From Croceibacterium_B sp035470785 (GTDB lineage: Bacteria; Pseudomonadota; Alphaproteobacteria; Sphingomonadales; Sphingomonadaceae): a DNA stretch of 64,000 bases. The translations under genes and the position numbers were made by a program. Below, one piece after another: positions 53,002-61,995 of this stretch. Position 1 is the stretch's first letter. Every line of letters begins with the position of its first letter. The notes under the pieces were generated by a model that searched no databases, had not been told where the DNA came from, and saw only the letters and a list, made by a program, of their open reading frames with translations. The stretch is from positions 1 through 64,000 of the forward strand of contig DATIQN010000024.1 in the NCBI GenBank assembly GCA_035470785.1, in the 5' to 3' direction.

Positions 53002-54741
53002 ATGACATTCGCGCAAGCGGCCATCGTCGCAACCCTGCTGGGGATGCTCATCGCATATGCGACCGAGCGGTTCCGGGTCGAACTCGTCGCGCTGTGCGGC
53101 CTTTCGGTCGGATTCCTTACCGGCATCGTCCCGGTCCAGAACGTCTTTGCAGGCTTTGCCAGTTCGGCGGTGATCACGGTCGTCGAGGTCCTGCTGGTGG
53201 TCGCCGCGCTCTCGCGTACCCGCGTGATCGACAGCTTCGCCCGGCGCATCGTCTATCATGTGCAGAGCGAACGCGCGGTGCTGGCGATCATCTGTGCCAC
53301 CGGCGCGGCGGTTTCGGTGTTCATGAACAACATCGGCGCGCTTGCGCTGATGTTCCCGGTCACGATGTCGGTCTGCCAGCGGCTCGATGTCTCGCCCTCG
53401 CGCATGCTGATGCCGCTCAGCTTCGCGACGCTGCTCGGCGGCATGTGCTCGCTGACCGGAACGCCCGCCAACCTGGTGGTCAACCAATGGCTGGTCGGCG
53501 AAACCGGCAGGGGCTTCGGCTATTTCGAGCTGGGGCTGCTCGGCGGCCCGCTCACCCTGCTCGGCCTTGCCTGGATCGTCTTTGCCGCGCCGGGAACGTT
53601 CGCCCGTTTCCGGGAAAGTTCGACGGCCGCCGACCCGTCGCCGGCGCACTTCGTCGCCGAGCGGCGCGTCCCCGAAGGCTCGCCGCTGATCGGCCGGCGA
53701 TTGCCGCAAATCGAGGACGATTTCGGCGTGCTGGTCCACGGAGTGATCCGCGAAGGCGCGCACGTGTTCGCCCGCCGCAGCGACATCGCGCTCGCTGCGG
53801 GAGACATCGTTGTCGCGGAAGCCGACCTTTCGGTCTTGGACGAGCTGGAAGAAGCCGGGCGACTGGTCGCGCCTCATCCGCCTTCCGATGCCGCCGAGCG
53901 TCAGGAATACGTGGTCATGCCCGAGAGCCTGCTGCTCGGGTCGCGCCTGGGCGCGGTCTCGTCGTTCGCCGAACATTCGCTCCAGGTCATCGGCCTGGCG
54001 GTTCGGCGGGGAAGGATCGAGGGCAGCTTCGACGAACTGCAGATCGGCATGGGCGACGTGCTGGTACTGTCGGGCGAGCGCGACGACCTGCGCCAGATCG
54101 CCGCCGAATGCAGCCTACTGCCGCTGTCCCCGCGCCGGCCGAGCCCTGTCACGGGAAGGGCCTGGCTGAGCGTGGGAATCTTCGCGCTCGGCATCGTGGT
54201 GACCGCGTTCGACCTTGTGCCGACCGAGATCGCGTTCGGCGCGGTCGTCGTCGCCATGGCGCTGGTTGGCGGCCTGAATCTGCGCACCGCCCTGCAGGAT
54301 CTCAACTGGAGCATCGTGATCCTGCTCGCCTGCATGATTCCGCTGGGGCTCGCCGTCGAAGACACCGGAGCCGCGCGGCTGATCGCCAACGAGATTGCGG
54401 CTTTCCTGCCGGCCGCGCAACCGCTGGTCGTCGGCACAACGATGCTCCTGCTGGCGGTGGTGATCACGCCGTTCATCGACAACGTGTCGGTCGCGGCGGT
54501 ACTGAGCCCGATCGCCGCCGGCCTGGCGTCGCGCACGGGAACGCCGGTCGGCCCGCTGCTGATGGCGGTGGCGATCGGCGCCTCGCTCGATTTCTCGACG
54601 CCCTTCGGGCACCACAACAACGCCCTGGTGATGGGCGCGGGCGGCTATCGCTTCGTGGACTTTCCCCGCTTCGGGATTCCGTTGACGATCCTGTGCTTCG
54701 CCCTGGCAGTGTTCGTGCTGTCGCTGATGCTGCCCGGCTGA
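53002..54741 (+). CDS. SLC13-family permease with TrkA-C domains
   Basis: A 579-residue membrane protein. Two transport halves (about 1-205 and 390-579) each carry an ArsB/NhaD-like re-entrant motif: MNNIGALALMFPVTM and GTPANLVVNQWL in the first, DNVSVAAVLSPIAAGL and FGHHNNALVMGAGGY in the second. Two TrkA-C-like segments (about 215-375; EGSPLIGRRL, LLGSRLGAVSSF) sit between. Such proteins import sulfate, dicarboxylates or other anions. Its place 60 bp before an Rrf2 regulator and the sulfate ABC operon suggests a sulfate or sulfur-anion role, which is inferred. Confidence 0.85.
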   Translation: MTFAQAAIVATLLGMLIAYATERFRVELVALCGLSVGFLTGIVPVQNVFAGFASSAVITVVEVLLVVAALSRTRVIDSFARRIVYHVQSERAVLAIICATGAAVSVFMNNIGALALMFPVTMSVCQRLDVSPSRMLMPLSFATLLGGMCSLTGTPANLVVNQWLVGETGRGFGYFELGLLGGPLTLLGLAWIVFAAPGTFARFRESSTAADPSPAHFVAERRVPEGSPLIGRRLPQIEDDFGVLVHGVIREGAHVFARRSDIALAAGDIVVAEADLSVLDELEEAGRLVAPHPPSDAAERQEYVVMPESLLLGSRLGAVSSFAEHSLQVIGLAVRRGRIEGSFDELQIGMGDVLVLSGERDDLRQIAAECSLLPLSPRRPSPVTGRAWLSVGIFALGIVVTAFDLVPTEIAFGAVVVAMALVGGLNLRTALQDLNWSIVILLACMIPLGLAVEDTGAARLIANEIAAFLPAAQPLVVGTTMLLLAVVITPFIDNVSVAAVLSPIAAGLASRTGTPVGPLLMAVAIGASLDFSTPFGHHNNALVMGAGGYRFVDFPRFGIPLTILCFALAVFVLSLMLPG

Positions 54742-54745
54742 TCGC

Positions 54746-54774
54746 TTGCAAAATCGTCTTTCCTCGCTTAAATA
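54746..54774 (+). promoter_or_regulatory. Predicted promoter of the Rrf2-family gene
   Basis: TTGCAA at 54746-54751 and TAAATA at 54769-54774 are spaced by 17 bases, matching sigma-70 spacing with four matches in each box. The -10 box overlaps the palindrome that starts at 54773, as expected for an autorepressed promoter. Confidence 0.55.
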
Positions 54775-54789
54775 CCAACTTCGTTGGTA
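54773..54789. promoter_or_regulatory. Palindromic operator candidate for the Rrf2 regulator
   Basis: TACCAAC, a TTC spacer and GTTGGTA form a perfect seven-base inverted repeat. It overlaps the predicted -10 box and lies 12 bp before the GTG of the Rrf2-family gene. Autorepression is the simplest reading. No clear second copy was found before the sulfate-binding protein gene. Confidence 0.65.
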
Positions 54790-54801
54790 GGGAATTGAAC
54801 G

Positions 54802-55260
54802 GTGATCTCGAACAAGGCAAAGTACGCATTCAGGGCGCTCTTGGCCGTCGCGGCCGCTCCGGAAGGCGAGGCCCTGACGAGCGCCGAGATCGCCCGCCGC
54901 TACGCCATTCCGCACAAGTTCCTCGAACAGATCCTGCTCGACCTGAAGAAGGCCGGAATCCTCGACAGCCGCCGCGGCAAGAGCGGCGGATACGTCATGC
55001 TGCGGCCCGCCGATACGGTGACGTTCGGCGAGGTTCTGCGGATATTCGAAGGCCCCTTGGCGCCCCTGCCGTGCCTCTCGCGGCAAAGCTATCGCCGCTG
55101 CGAGGATTGCGTCAGCGAGGCGGCGTGCGAGATCCGGCGCGAGTTCGGGCGCGCCTATGACGCCAGCCGGCAAGTGCTCGACGCGCGCACCCTGGCCGAT
55201 GCACTGGCGAATTCCGCGTATGGCGGAGACACCCACGAAAAGCGCCGCTTGGCCGGTTAG
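54802..55260 (+). CDS. Rrf2-family transcriptional regulator
   Basis: A 152-residue regulator starting at GTG. The winged HTH (about 1-65) has ISNKAKYAFRALLAVAAAPEGEALTSAEIARRYAIPHKFLEQILLDLKKAGILDSRRGKSGGYVM, the Rrf2 consensus. The C-terminal part has CLSRQSYRRCEDCVSEAAC, with four cysteines where IscR/NsrR-type members bind an Fe-S cluster; other members such as CymR sense sulfur status. It probably controls itself and the sulfate operon 86 bp downstream. Confidence 0.92.
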   Translation: MISNKAKYAFRALLAVAAAPEGEALTSAEIARRYAIPHKFLEQILLDLKKAGILDSRRGKSGGYVMLRPADTVTFGEVLRIFEGPLAPLPCLSRQSYRRCEDCVSEAACEIRREFGRAYDASRQVLDARTLADALANSAYGGDTHEKRRLAG

Positions 55261-55346
55261 TCGCAAAAGCATTCTTGCTTATCCCTATTAAACAGGTAGA
55301 GATGAGGGGGATTCGAAGCCCCGGGCTGTTTTGAGGGAGATTGCCG

Positions 55347-56402
55347 ATGTCCTTGTCGTCCTTTCACAAGAAGCGATGGACGCTTCCCGTGCTTGGAGCC
55401 GTGTTGCTTTCCGCGTGCTCGAGCAAGCAAGAGCCTGGCGCCTGGGCATCGGGTTCGACCGCCCAGGTTCAGCTGCTCAACGTCTCATACGACCCCACCC
55501 GCGAGCTCTACGAGGCGATCAATGCGAAGTTCGCCGCGAAGTGGAAGGCCGACACCGGCCAGGATCTGAAGGTCAACATGAGCCACGGCGGCTCGGGCAA
55601 GCAGGCGCGCGCGGTCATCGACGGGCTCGACGCGGACGTCGTCACCCTGGCGCTGGCCTACGACATCGACGAGATCGCGCAGAAATCGAAGGCGCTCGCA
55701 CCCGACTGGCAGGCGCGCCTGCCGCACAACAGCGCGCCCTATACCTCGACGATCGTGTTCCTGGTCCGCAAGGGCAACCCCAAGGGGATCAAGGATTGGG
55801 GCGACCTGGTGAAGCCCGGGGTCGCGGTAATCACCCCCAATCCCAAGACCAGCGGCGGCGCGCGCTGGAACTTCCTCGCCGCTTGGGCCTACGGCCACGA
55901 CAAGCTGGGGTCGGACGCGGCCGCGCAAGACTTCGTCAAGAAGCTCTACGCCAACGTGCCGGTGCTCGACAGCGGCGCGCGCGGATCGACCACGACGTTC
56001 GTCGAGCGCGGCATCGGCGATGTCCTGCTCGCGTGGGAGAACGAGGCGTTCCTGGCGCAGAAGCAGCTCGGCCAGGGCGAGTTCGAGATCGTCGTCCCGT
56101 CGATCTCGATCCTCGCGGAGCCGCCGGTCGCCGTGGTCGATGCCAATGCCAAGCGGCACGGCACGGAAAAGGCTGCCGAGGCTTACTTGAAGTATCTCTA
56201 CACGCCCGAGGCGCAGGAGATCATCGCTGAGAACTATTACCGGCCGATCGATCCGGCGGTGCAGGCGAAACACGCCGCGGAGTTCCCCAAGATCAACCTC
56301 GTTACGATCGATGGCGCGTTCGGCGGCTGGCAGGCCGCGCAGAAGCGCTTCTTCGCCGACCGCGGGGTGTTCGATACGATCTTCGCCGCAGCCAAGAAGT
56401 AA
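55347..56402 (+). CDS. Sulfate ABC transporter substrate-binding lipoprotein
   Basis: A 351-residue periplasmic binding protein. A signal peptide ends LLSACSS, so the mature protein is lipid-anchored. Sulfate/thiosulfate-binding marks are LLNVSYDPTRELYEAIN, NMSHGGSGKQARAVIDGLDADVVTLAL, ITPNPKTSGGARWNFLAAW and ENYYRPIDP. The ATG at 55347 follows GAGGGAGA. It starts the operon with cysT, cysW, cysA and a YezD-like gene. Confidence 0.95.
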   Translation: MSLSSFHKKRWTLPVLGAVLLSACSSKQEPGAWASGSTAQVQLLNVSYDPTRELYEAINAKFAAKWKADTGQDLKVNMSHGGSGKQARAVIDGLDADVVTLALAYDIDEIAQKSKALAPDWQARLPHNSAPYTSTIVFLVRKGNPKGIKDWGDLVKPGVAVITPNPKTSGGARWNFLAAWAYGHDKLGSDAAAQDFVKKLYANVPVLDSGARGSTTTFVERGIGDVLLAWENEAFLAQKQLGQGEFEIVVPSISILAEPPVAVVDANAKRHGTEKAAEAYLKYLYTPEAQEIIAENYYRPIDPAVQAKHAAEFPKINLVTIDGAFGGWQAAQKRFFADRGVFDTIFAAAKK

Positions 56403-56408
56403 GCCGTT

Positions 56409-57296
56409 ATGGAGATCGCATTGAGCAGTCAGCTGCAGATGCAGGCCGTGGTCGAGCGCCCGCAAAGGCGCCGCCGCAGCCGCAAGTCGATCATTCCCGG
56501 CTTCGGGCTGACGATGGGCTTCACCCTCGCATGGCTGTCGCTGATCGTGCTGATCCCGCTCAGCGCCTTGTTCCTTCGGGCCGCGGGTCTCGGCTGGAGC
56601 GAGTTTCTCGCCGTCGGCTTTTCCGACCGGGCGATGGCCGCCTACAGGGTCAGTTTCGGCACCGCGCTGGCGGCGGCGGTAATAAACGGCTTGTTCGGCC
56701 TGCTCACCGCCTGGGTCTTCGTGCGCTACGAGTTTCCCGGCAAGCGCGTACTCAACGCGATGGTCGACTTGCCGTTCGCGTTGCCGACCGCGGTCGCCGG
56801 CATCGCGCTGACCGCGCTCTATTCGCCCAACGGCTGGGTCGGGCAATTCCTCGCGCCGCTCGGCATCAAGATCGCCTACTCGCCGATCGGCATCACCATC
56901 GCGCTGATCTTCATCGGCCTGCCGTTCATCGTCCGTTCGGTCGAGCCGGTGCTGGCCGACGTCAGGGTCGATGTCGAGGACGCCGCGCTCTCGCTCGGCG
57001 CGCGGCCGTGGCAGGTGTTCGTGCGGGTGATCCTGCCGGCGATCATGCCCGCGCTGCTCACCGGCTTCGCGCTCGCCCTAGCGAGAGGGATCGGCGAGTA
57101 CGGGTCGGTGATCTTCATCGCCGGCAACATGCCGTTCAAGTCCGAGATCGCCCCGCTGCTGATCGTCACCGAGCTCGAGCAATACAACTACGCCGCGGCC
57201 ACCGCGATCGCCACCGTGATGCTGCTCGCCTCGTTCGCGATGCTGCTGGTGATCAACGTGATCCAGGCGTGGACGCGCCGGAAGGTCGACCCATGA
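56409..57296 (+). CDS. cysT: Sulfate ABC transporter permease CysT
   Basis: A 295-residue inner-membrane permease with six helices. The EAA-loop region is VEDAALSLGARPWQVFVRVILP, and PFALPTAVAGIALTALYSPNGWVGQ is typical of CysT. It begins six bases after the binding-protein gene and overlaps cysW by four bases (ATGA). Confidence 0.95.
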   Translation: MEIALSSQLQMQAVVERPQRRRRSRKSIIPGFGLTMGFTLAWLSLIVLIPLSALFLRAAGLGWSEFLAVGFSDRAMAAYRVSFGTALAAAVINGLFGLLTAWVFVRYEFPGKRVLNAMVDLPFALPTAVAGIALTALYSPNGWVGQFLAPLGIKIAYSPIGITIALIFIGLPFIVRSVEPVLADVRVDVEDAALSLGARPWQVFVRVILPAIMPALLTGFALALARGIGEYGSVIFIAGNMPFKSEIAPLLIVTELEQYNYAAATAIATVMLLASFAMLLVINVIQAWTRRKVDP

Positions 57297-58129
57297 GCGC
57301 GCGCCTGCCTCACCATTCGGCCGTCGTCCGGCGGCTGCTGATCCTCTGCGCGCTGGCGTTCATCGGCTTCTTCCTCGTGCTGCCGCTCGTCGCGGTGTTC
57401 GCCGAGGCGCTGGCCAGGGGCTTTGCTACTTACGGCGCCGCGCTGGTCGAGCCCGATGCGATCGCGGCGATCAAGCTGACACTGCTGGTCGCGGCAATCA
57501 GCGTGCCGCTCAACGTCGTCTTCGGGCTGTGCGCCGCCTGGACGATCGCCAAGTTCGACTTCCGCGGGCGGAGCGTGCTGGTCACGCTGATTGACCTGCC
57601 GTTCTCGGTCTCTCCGGTCGTCGCCGGCCTGGTCTACGTGCTGCTGTTCGGCGCGCAGGGCTGGATGGGCCCGTGGCTGATGGACCACGGGGTGCGGATC
57701 ATCTTCGCCGTGCCCGGCATCGTGCTGGCGACGATCCTCGTCACCTTTCCGTTCGTCGCGCGCGAGCTGATCCCGCTGATGCAGGAGCAGGGTCGCGCCG
57801 ACGAGGAGGCCGCCCTGTCCCTCGGCGCGAGCGGCTTCAAGACGTTCATACGCGTGACCTTGCCGAACATCCGCTGGGGCCTGCTCTACGGCGTGCTGCT
57901 GTGCAACGCCCGCGCGATGGGTGAGTTCGGCGCGGTCTCGGTGGTCTCGGGCCACTTGCGCGGCCTGACCAACACGATGCCGCTGCACGTCGAGATTCTC
58001 TACAACGAATACAACTTCGTCGCCGCCTTTGCCGTCGCCTCGCTGCTGGCATTGCTCGCGCTGGTGACGCTCGTCGCCAAGACCTCGCTCGAATGGAAGT
58101 TCGGCTATTCGCACGGGAGTGCAAGATGA
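57293..58129 (+). CDS. cysW: Sulfate ABC transporter permease CysW
   Basis: A 278-residue permease. The EAA-loop region is DEEAALSLGASGFKTFIRVTLPNIRWGLLYG, preceded by LIDLPFSVSPVVAGLVYVLLFGAQGWMG. About six helices. ATGA overlaps link it to cysT before and cysA after, so the genes are translationally coupled. Confidence 0.95.
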   Translation: MSARLPHHSAVVRRLLILCALAFIGFFLVLPLVAVFAEALARGFATYGAALVEPDAIAAIKLTLLVAAISVPLNVVFGLCAAWTIAKFDFRGRSVLVTLIDLPFSVSPVVAGLVYVLLFGAQGWMGPWLMDHGVRIIFAVPGIVLATILVTFPFVARELIPLMQEQGRADEEAALSLGASGFKTFIRVTLPNIRWGLLYGVLLCNARAMGEFGAVSVVSGHLRGLTNTMPLHVEILYNEYNFVAAFAVASLLALLALVTLVAKTSLEWKFGYSHGSAR

Positions 58130-59172
58130 TCAGCCTGCACAATATCTCGAAGAGCTTTGGCACCTTCGCCGCGCTTCACAATATCGACCTGACGGTGCGC
58201 GACAGCGAGTTTCTCGCCCTGCTCGGTCCTTCGGGCTCGGGCAAGACGACCTTGCTGCGAATCATCGCCGGCCTCGCCTTCCCCGACGAAGGCCGCGTGC
58301 GCTTCAACGGCGAGGACGTCACCGACCTGCCGGTGGCCGAGCGCAAGGTCGGCTTCGTGTTCCAGCAATACGCGCTGTTCAAGCACATGAGCGTGCTCGA
58401 CAACGTCGGTTTCGGCCTGTCAGTCCGCTCGCGCGCCCAGCGCCCGGCCAAGGCCAAGATCCGCGCACGCGCCCGCGAGCTGCTCGATCTGGTCCAGCTC
58501 GACGGACTTGGCGACCGATATCCGGCGCAGCTTTCCGGCGGGCAACAGCAGCGCGTCGCCCTCGCCCGCGCGCTCGCGGTCGAACCGCAACTCCTGCTGC
58601 TCGACGAACCCTTCGGCGCGCTCGATGCCAAGGTGCGCAAGGAATTGCGCCGCTGGCTGCGCCAGCTACACGAGCAGATGGGCCTGACCTCGATTTTCGT
58701 CACCCATGACCAGGAGGAAGCGCTCGAATTGGCCGACCGGGTTGTCGTGCTCGATCGCGGGGTGATCGAGCAGGTCGGCACGCCCGAGGAAGTCTACATG
58801 GCGCCGCGCAGCGGGTTCGTTTCCGGCTTCGTCGGCGACAGCAACAGTCTGCCTGTCACGGTGCGCGGCGGGCGCGCGCAATTCGAAGGTCAGCCGCTCG
58901 ATGTCGCCTTAGAACGCCTCCGCGACGGTGACGCGCGCCTCGACTTTCGCCCGCACGATGTGACGTTGAGCGCCAACGGCCATGGGCTACCGCTGCAGGT
59001 TAGCGGCGTCTATCGCCGCGGCGGCAGCTGGCGGGTCGAGGGCAACGTGAGCGGCTCCGAGCAGATCGTCGAAATCGATCTCGATGCCGACCAGCCAGCG
59101 CCCCAGCTCGGCAGCCAACTGGCATTCACCATCACCCGCGCGCGCGTGTTCGCAGAGGAGCGCACCCGATGA
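58126..59172 (+). CDS. cysA: Sulfate ABC transporter ATPase CysA
   Basis: A 348-residue ATPase. Walker A is GPSGSGKT (34-41), the signature is LSGGQQQRVALARAL, and Walker B is LLLLDEPFGALDAK with a switch His in IFVTHDQEEA. The C-terminal regulatory region (about 240-348) has VRGGRAQFEG and LDFRPHDVTLS, as in TOBE-type CysA proteins. The ATG at 58126 overlaps the cysW stop; its own TGA overlaps the next small gene. Confidence 0.95.
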   Translation: MISLHNISKSFGTFAALHNIDLTVRDSEFLALLGPSGSGKTTLLRIIAGLAFPDEGRVRFNGEDVTDLPVAERKVGFVFQQYALFKHMSVLDNVGFGLSVRSRAQRPAKAKIRARARELLDLVQLDGLGDRYPAQLSGGQQQRVALARALAVEPQLLLLDEPFGALDAKVRKELRRWLRQLHEQMGLTSIFVTHDQEEALELADRVVVLDRGVIEQVGTPEEVYMAPRSGFVSGFVGDSNSLPVTVRGGRAQFEGQPLDVALERLRDGDARLDFRPHDVTLSANGHGLPLQVSGVYRRGGSWRVEGNVSGSEQIVEIDLDADQPAPQLGSQLAFTITRARVFAEERTR

Positions 59173-59336
59173 CGATCCATGTCCGCCCCGACAAACGTCA
59201 GCACATCGACGAGAGCCTGGCCGAAATCCGCGAAGCCTTGCTCGCGCTGCGCTACGGCTCGGTCGCCATCACGATCCACGAAGACCGCGTGGTGCAAATT
59301 GACGTGACCGAAAAGAAGCGCCTGAAGCCAACCTGA
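59169..59336 (+). CDS. YezD-like small protein (DUF2292) at the end of the sulfate operon
   Basis: A 55-residue protein (MTIHVRPDKRQHIDESLAEI to EKKRLKPT). The core ALLALRYGSVAITIHEDRVVQIDVTEKKR matches the DUF2292/YezD pattern, G-S-V-x-I-x-V-x-x-x-x-V-x-Q-I-x-x-x-E-K. The ATG overlaps the cysA stop by four bases, so it is coupled to the operon. Small genes of this family are found with sulfur-metabolism operons in many bacteria; the biochemical role is unknown. Confidence 0.88.
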   Translation: MTIHVRPDKRQHIDESLAEIREALLALRYGSVAITIHEDRVVQIDVTEKKRLKPT

Positions 59337-59416
59337 AACGGCCGCGACAACCCATCCCAATGAAACAAGAGGCTGACCGGACCACCGGAAGCATCGCATC
59401 TCCATGGAGAAAATCG

Positions 59417-61984
59417 ATGAACTTCCGGACAATTCTGCTCATTATCACCGCGCCTTTTGCGGCGATCGCGTACCAGGTTCCTACCCTTGCCGAGACTGCT
59501 CCTTCGGCGCCGCCGGCGGCCGCCGCACCCGCCGAGGCTGCCACCGGCGCCAGCGAAGCGACCGACCCGCAGAAGACGACTTCGCCGGGTACCGGCGCGA
59601 CAACCCCTGCCGACGAGATCCTGGTCACCGCTCGCCACCGCGAGGAAAGCGCGCAGGACGTGCCGCTGGCGATCTCCGTCATCGGCGGCGACCACATCGA
59701 CAATACCGGCGCGTTCAACGTCGGCCGGCTGCAGCAGCTGACCCCGACGCTGCAGTTCTATTCGTCGAACCCGCGCAACACCTCGGTCAACATCCGCGGC
59801 TTCGGCGCGCCGCTCGGCCTGACCAACGACGGTATCGACCAGGGCGTCGGAATCTACGTCGACGATGTCTACTACTCGCGCGTCGCATCCTCGACCTTCG
59901 ACTTCCTCGATGTCCAGCAGATCGAAGTCCTGCGCGGGCCGCAGGGCACGCTTTACGGCAAGAACACCACCGCCGGCGCGATCAACATCACCACGCGTCC
60001 CCCTTCATTCGATTTCGAGGGCCGGGCCGAACTGAGCGTCGGCAACTACGGATTCGTCCAGGCGAAGGGCGTGCTGTCTGGCCCGCTCTCGGATACGGTA
60101 GCGGCTCGCCTCGCTGTGTCGGAAACTAAGCGCAGCGGGACGATCCATAACGTCACGACAAACCAGCGCGACAATAACCTCGATAACACCGGCGCCCGCG
60201 CGCAGTTACTGTGGCGCCCGTCGAGCAATCTCGAATTCACCCTCGCCGGCGATTACAATCACCAGAACGCGAGGTGCTGCGCGACCGTTTTCGTCAATTA
60301 CGTGCCGACGCAGAAAGGGCCGCTGACGAACGGCGTGTTAACACGGCAATATCCGGCGCTTTCGGCGGTTCAGGGCTATGCGCTCCCCTCCGAAGCGCAG
60401 AATCCGGTCAATCGGCTGAGCGACGTGGACGCCGAGCTGCGTGCGAGACAGAGCACGGGAGGCGCGTCGCTCAAGGGCCAGCTCGACCTTGCCGGCGGGA
60501 CCCTGACCTCGATCAGCGCCTGGCGCTTCTGGGACTGGAACCCGTCGAATGACCGCGACTTCACGGGCCTGCCGATCACCACCAAGAGCCAGAATCCGTC
60601 GAAGCAGCAACAGTTCACCCAGGAGCTTCGCTACAACCATCACAGCGACGCGCTCGATTTCCAGGTCGGCACCTTCCATTTCTGGCAGAAGGTCGACACC
60701 AACGGCTCCCAGGTCCAGGGCGCGGCGGCTACCAAATGGCTCCTGTCGCCCAATGCCTCGCCGACCAATCCCTATAACCTCGACGTCCTCAACGGCCTGA
60801 CGTCGACCAACGCGATCAGTCTGCGCAATACCAGCTGGTCGGCTTACGCCCAGGCGAGCTGGCGGCCTCTGGCGCGGCTGACGATCCAGCCGGGCATACG
60901 CCTAAACTACGACAACAAGAGCGGCTCCTACGACGCAGTCGTGACCAACCGAGCAGGAAATGTTCTGACGCCCGTAATGGCCGTAGCCGGCACGGCGATC
61001 CAGAAGGCCCAGCTCGGCGTCCTCTTTCCTGAAAGCTACGCGCCGAACTTCAGCGACTGGAACCTGTCGTACGACCTGACGGCGAGCTACGACCTGACCG
61101 ACAACATCCATGCATACGCGACGTATTCGAACACCTTCCAAACGGGCGGCATCAACCTCAACGGCGCGCCGGCCGACGCTGCCACGGGGCTCCCGCAGAC
61201 GCAGTTCGAGACGATCAAGCCGGAAAAGGTCCACCACTTCGAGGTCGGCATCAAGTCGCAATTCTGGGACCGCAAGGCGACCCTGAATCTTGCCGCATTC
61301 CGCACGGAAATCTCGAACTACCAGGCGACCTTCAGCAGCAACAATCCGAACTCTTTGAGCGTGCTGCGCGGCTATGTCGCCAACGTGCCCAAGGTGCGCT
61401 CGCAAGGCATCGAAGCCGATTTCTCGCTGCGCCCGAGTGAGCGGTTCAACACCTATGCGAACTTCGCTTACACGGATGCGACGTATCGCGACTTCCCGAA
61501 TGCGCCGCCGCCGCTCGAGCTGAGCGGAGGGTCGAACTTCAGCGGTACCAATTGCACCATCCCGACCGCGTTGCCGGCGAACACCAGCCCCGTCAGCTGC
61601 GACATCAGTGGCGAACGTCTGCCCGGCGTGTCGAAATATGCCGTGTCGTTCGGCGCGGAAGCGAACGTCCCGGCGCCACTATTCGGCGGAAGCGGCGAAG
61701 TGTACGCCGGGGTCGATGGCAATTATCGCTCGTCGTTCTCGTCGAACGCGACGCCTTCGCCGGCGACCACGATCGACGGCTACACGCTCACGAACTTCCG
61801 TCTCGGCTGGCGTTCGGAGCGCGATGCGCCCGGAATCAAGATCGATGTCTTCGGTTGGGTGCGTAACGCCTTCGACGTGCACTACCTTGAGCAGCTGCAA
61901 ATCGCCCCTAACAGCGTCGGCCTGGTGGTCGGTAACGTTGGCGATCCACGCACCTGGGGCGGCACGGTGAAGCTGCAGTTCTAG
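59417..61984 (+). CDS. TonB-dependent receptor next to the sulfate operon
   Basis: An 855-residue outer-membrane receptor. The signal region is MNFRTILLIITAPFAAIAYQVPTLAE. The TonB box is DEILVTARHREESAQDVPLAIS. The plug (to about 190) has VNIRGFGAPLGLTNDGIDQGVGIYVDDVYYSR and VEVLRGPQGTLYGKNTTAGAINI-type sequence. The barrel ends in GGTVKLQF. The ATG at 59417 is chosen because GGAGA is seven bases before it; an earlier ATG at 59360 adds 19 polar residues. It lies 80 bp after the YezD-like gene and probably brings in a sulfur compound, by context only. Confidence 0.92.
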   Translation: MNFRTILLIITAPFAAIAYQVPTLAETAPSAPPAAAAPAEAATGASEATDPQKTTSPGTGATTPADEILVTARHREESAQDVPLAISVIGGDHIDNTGAFNVGRLQQLTPTLQFYSSNPRNTSVNIRGFGAPLGLTNDGIDQGVGIYVDDVYYSRVASSTFDFLDVQQIEVLRGPQGTLYGKNTTAGAINITTRPPSFDFEGRAELSVGNYGFVQAKGVLSGPLSDTVAARLAVSETKRSGTIHNVTTNQRDNNLDNTGARAQLLWRPSSNLEFTLAGDYNHQNARCCATVFVNYVPTQKGPLTNGVLTRQYPALSAVQGYALPSEAQNPVNRLSDVDAELRARQSTGGASLKGQLDLAGGTLTSISAWRFWDWNPSNDRDFTGLPITTKSQNPSKQQQFTQELRYNHHSDALDFQVGTFHFWQKVDTNGSQVQGAAATKWLLSPNASPTNPYNLDVLNGLTSTNAISLRNTSWSAYAQASWRPLARLTIQPGIRLNYDNKSGSYDAVVTNRAGNVLTPVMAVAGTAIQKAQLGVLFPESYAPNFSDWNLSYDLTASYDLTDNIHAYATYSNTFQTGGINLNGAPADAATGLPQTQFETIKPEKVHHFEVGIKSQFWDRKATLNLAAFRTEISNYQATFSSNNPNSLSVLRGYVANVPKVRSQGIEADFSLRPSERFNTYANFAYTDATYRDFPNAPPPLELSGGSNFSGTNCTIPTALPANTSPVSCDISGERLPGVSKYAVSFGAEANVPAPLFGGSGEVYAGVDGNYRSSFSSNATPSPATTIDGYTLTNFRLGWRSERDAPGIKIDVFGWVRNAFDVHYLEQLQIAPNSVGLVVGNVGDPRTWGGTVKLQF

Positions 61985-61995
61985 GAGATGAGTGA

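Noticed and set aside
53094..55160. 688-codon plus-strand frame
   Set aside because: Arg-rich out-of-frame translation of the SLC13 permease and Rrf2 genes, a common effect of high GC.
55261..55346. Second copy of the Rrf2 palindrome before the sulfate-binding gene
   Set aside because: TATCCC and GGTAGA occur there but spacing and symmetry do not match TACCAAC-N3-GTTGGTA.
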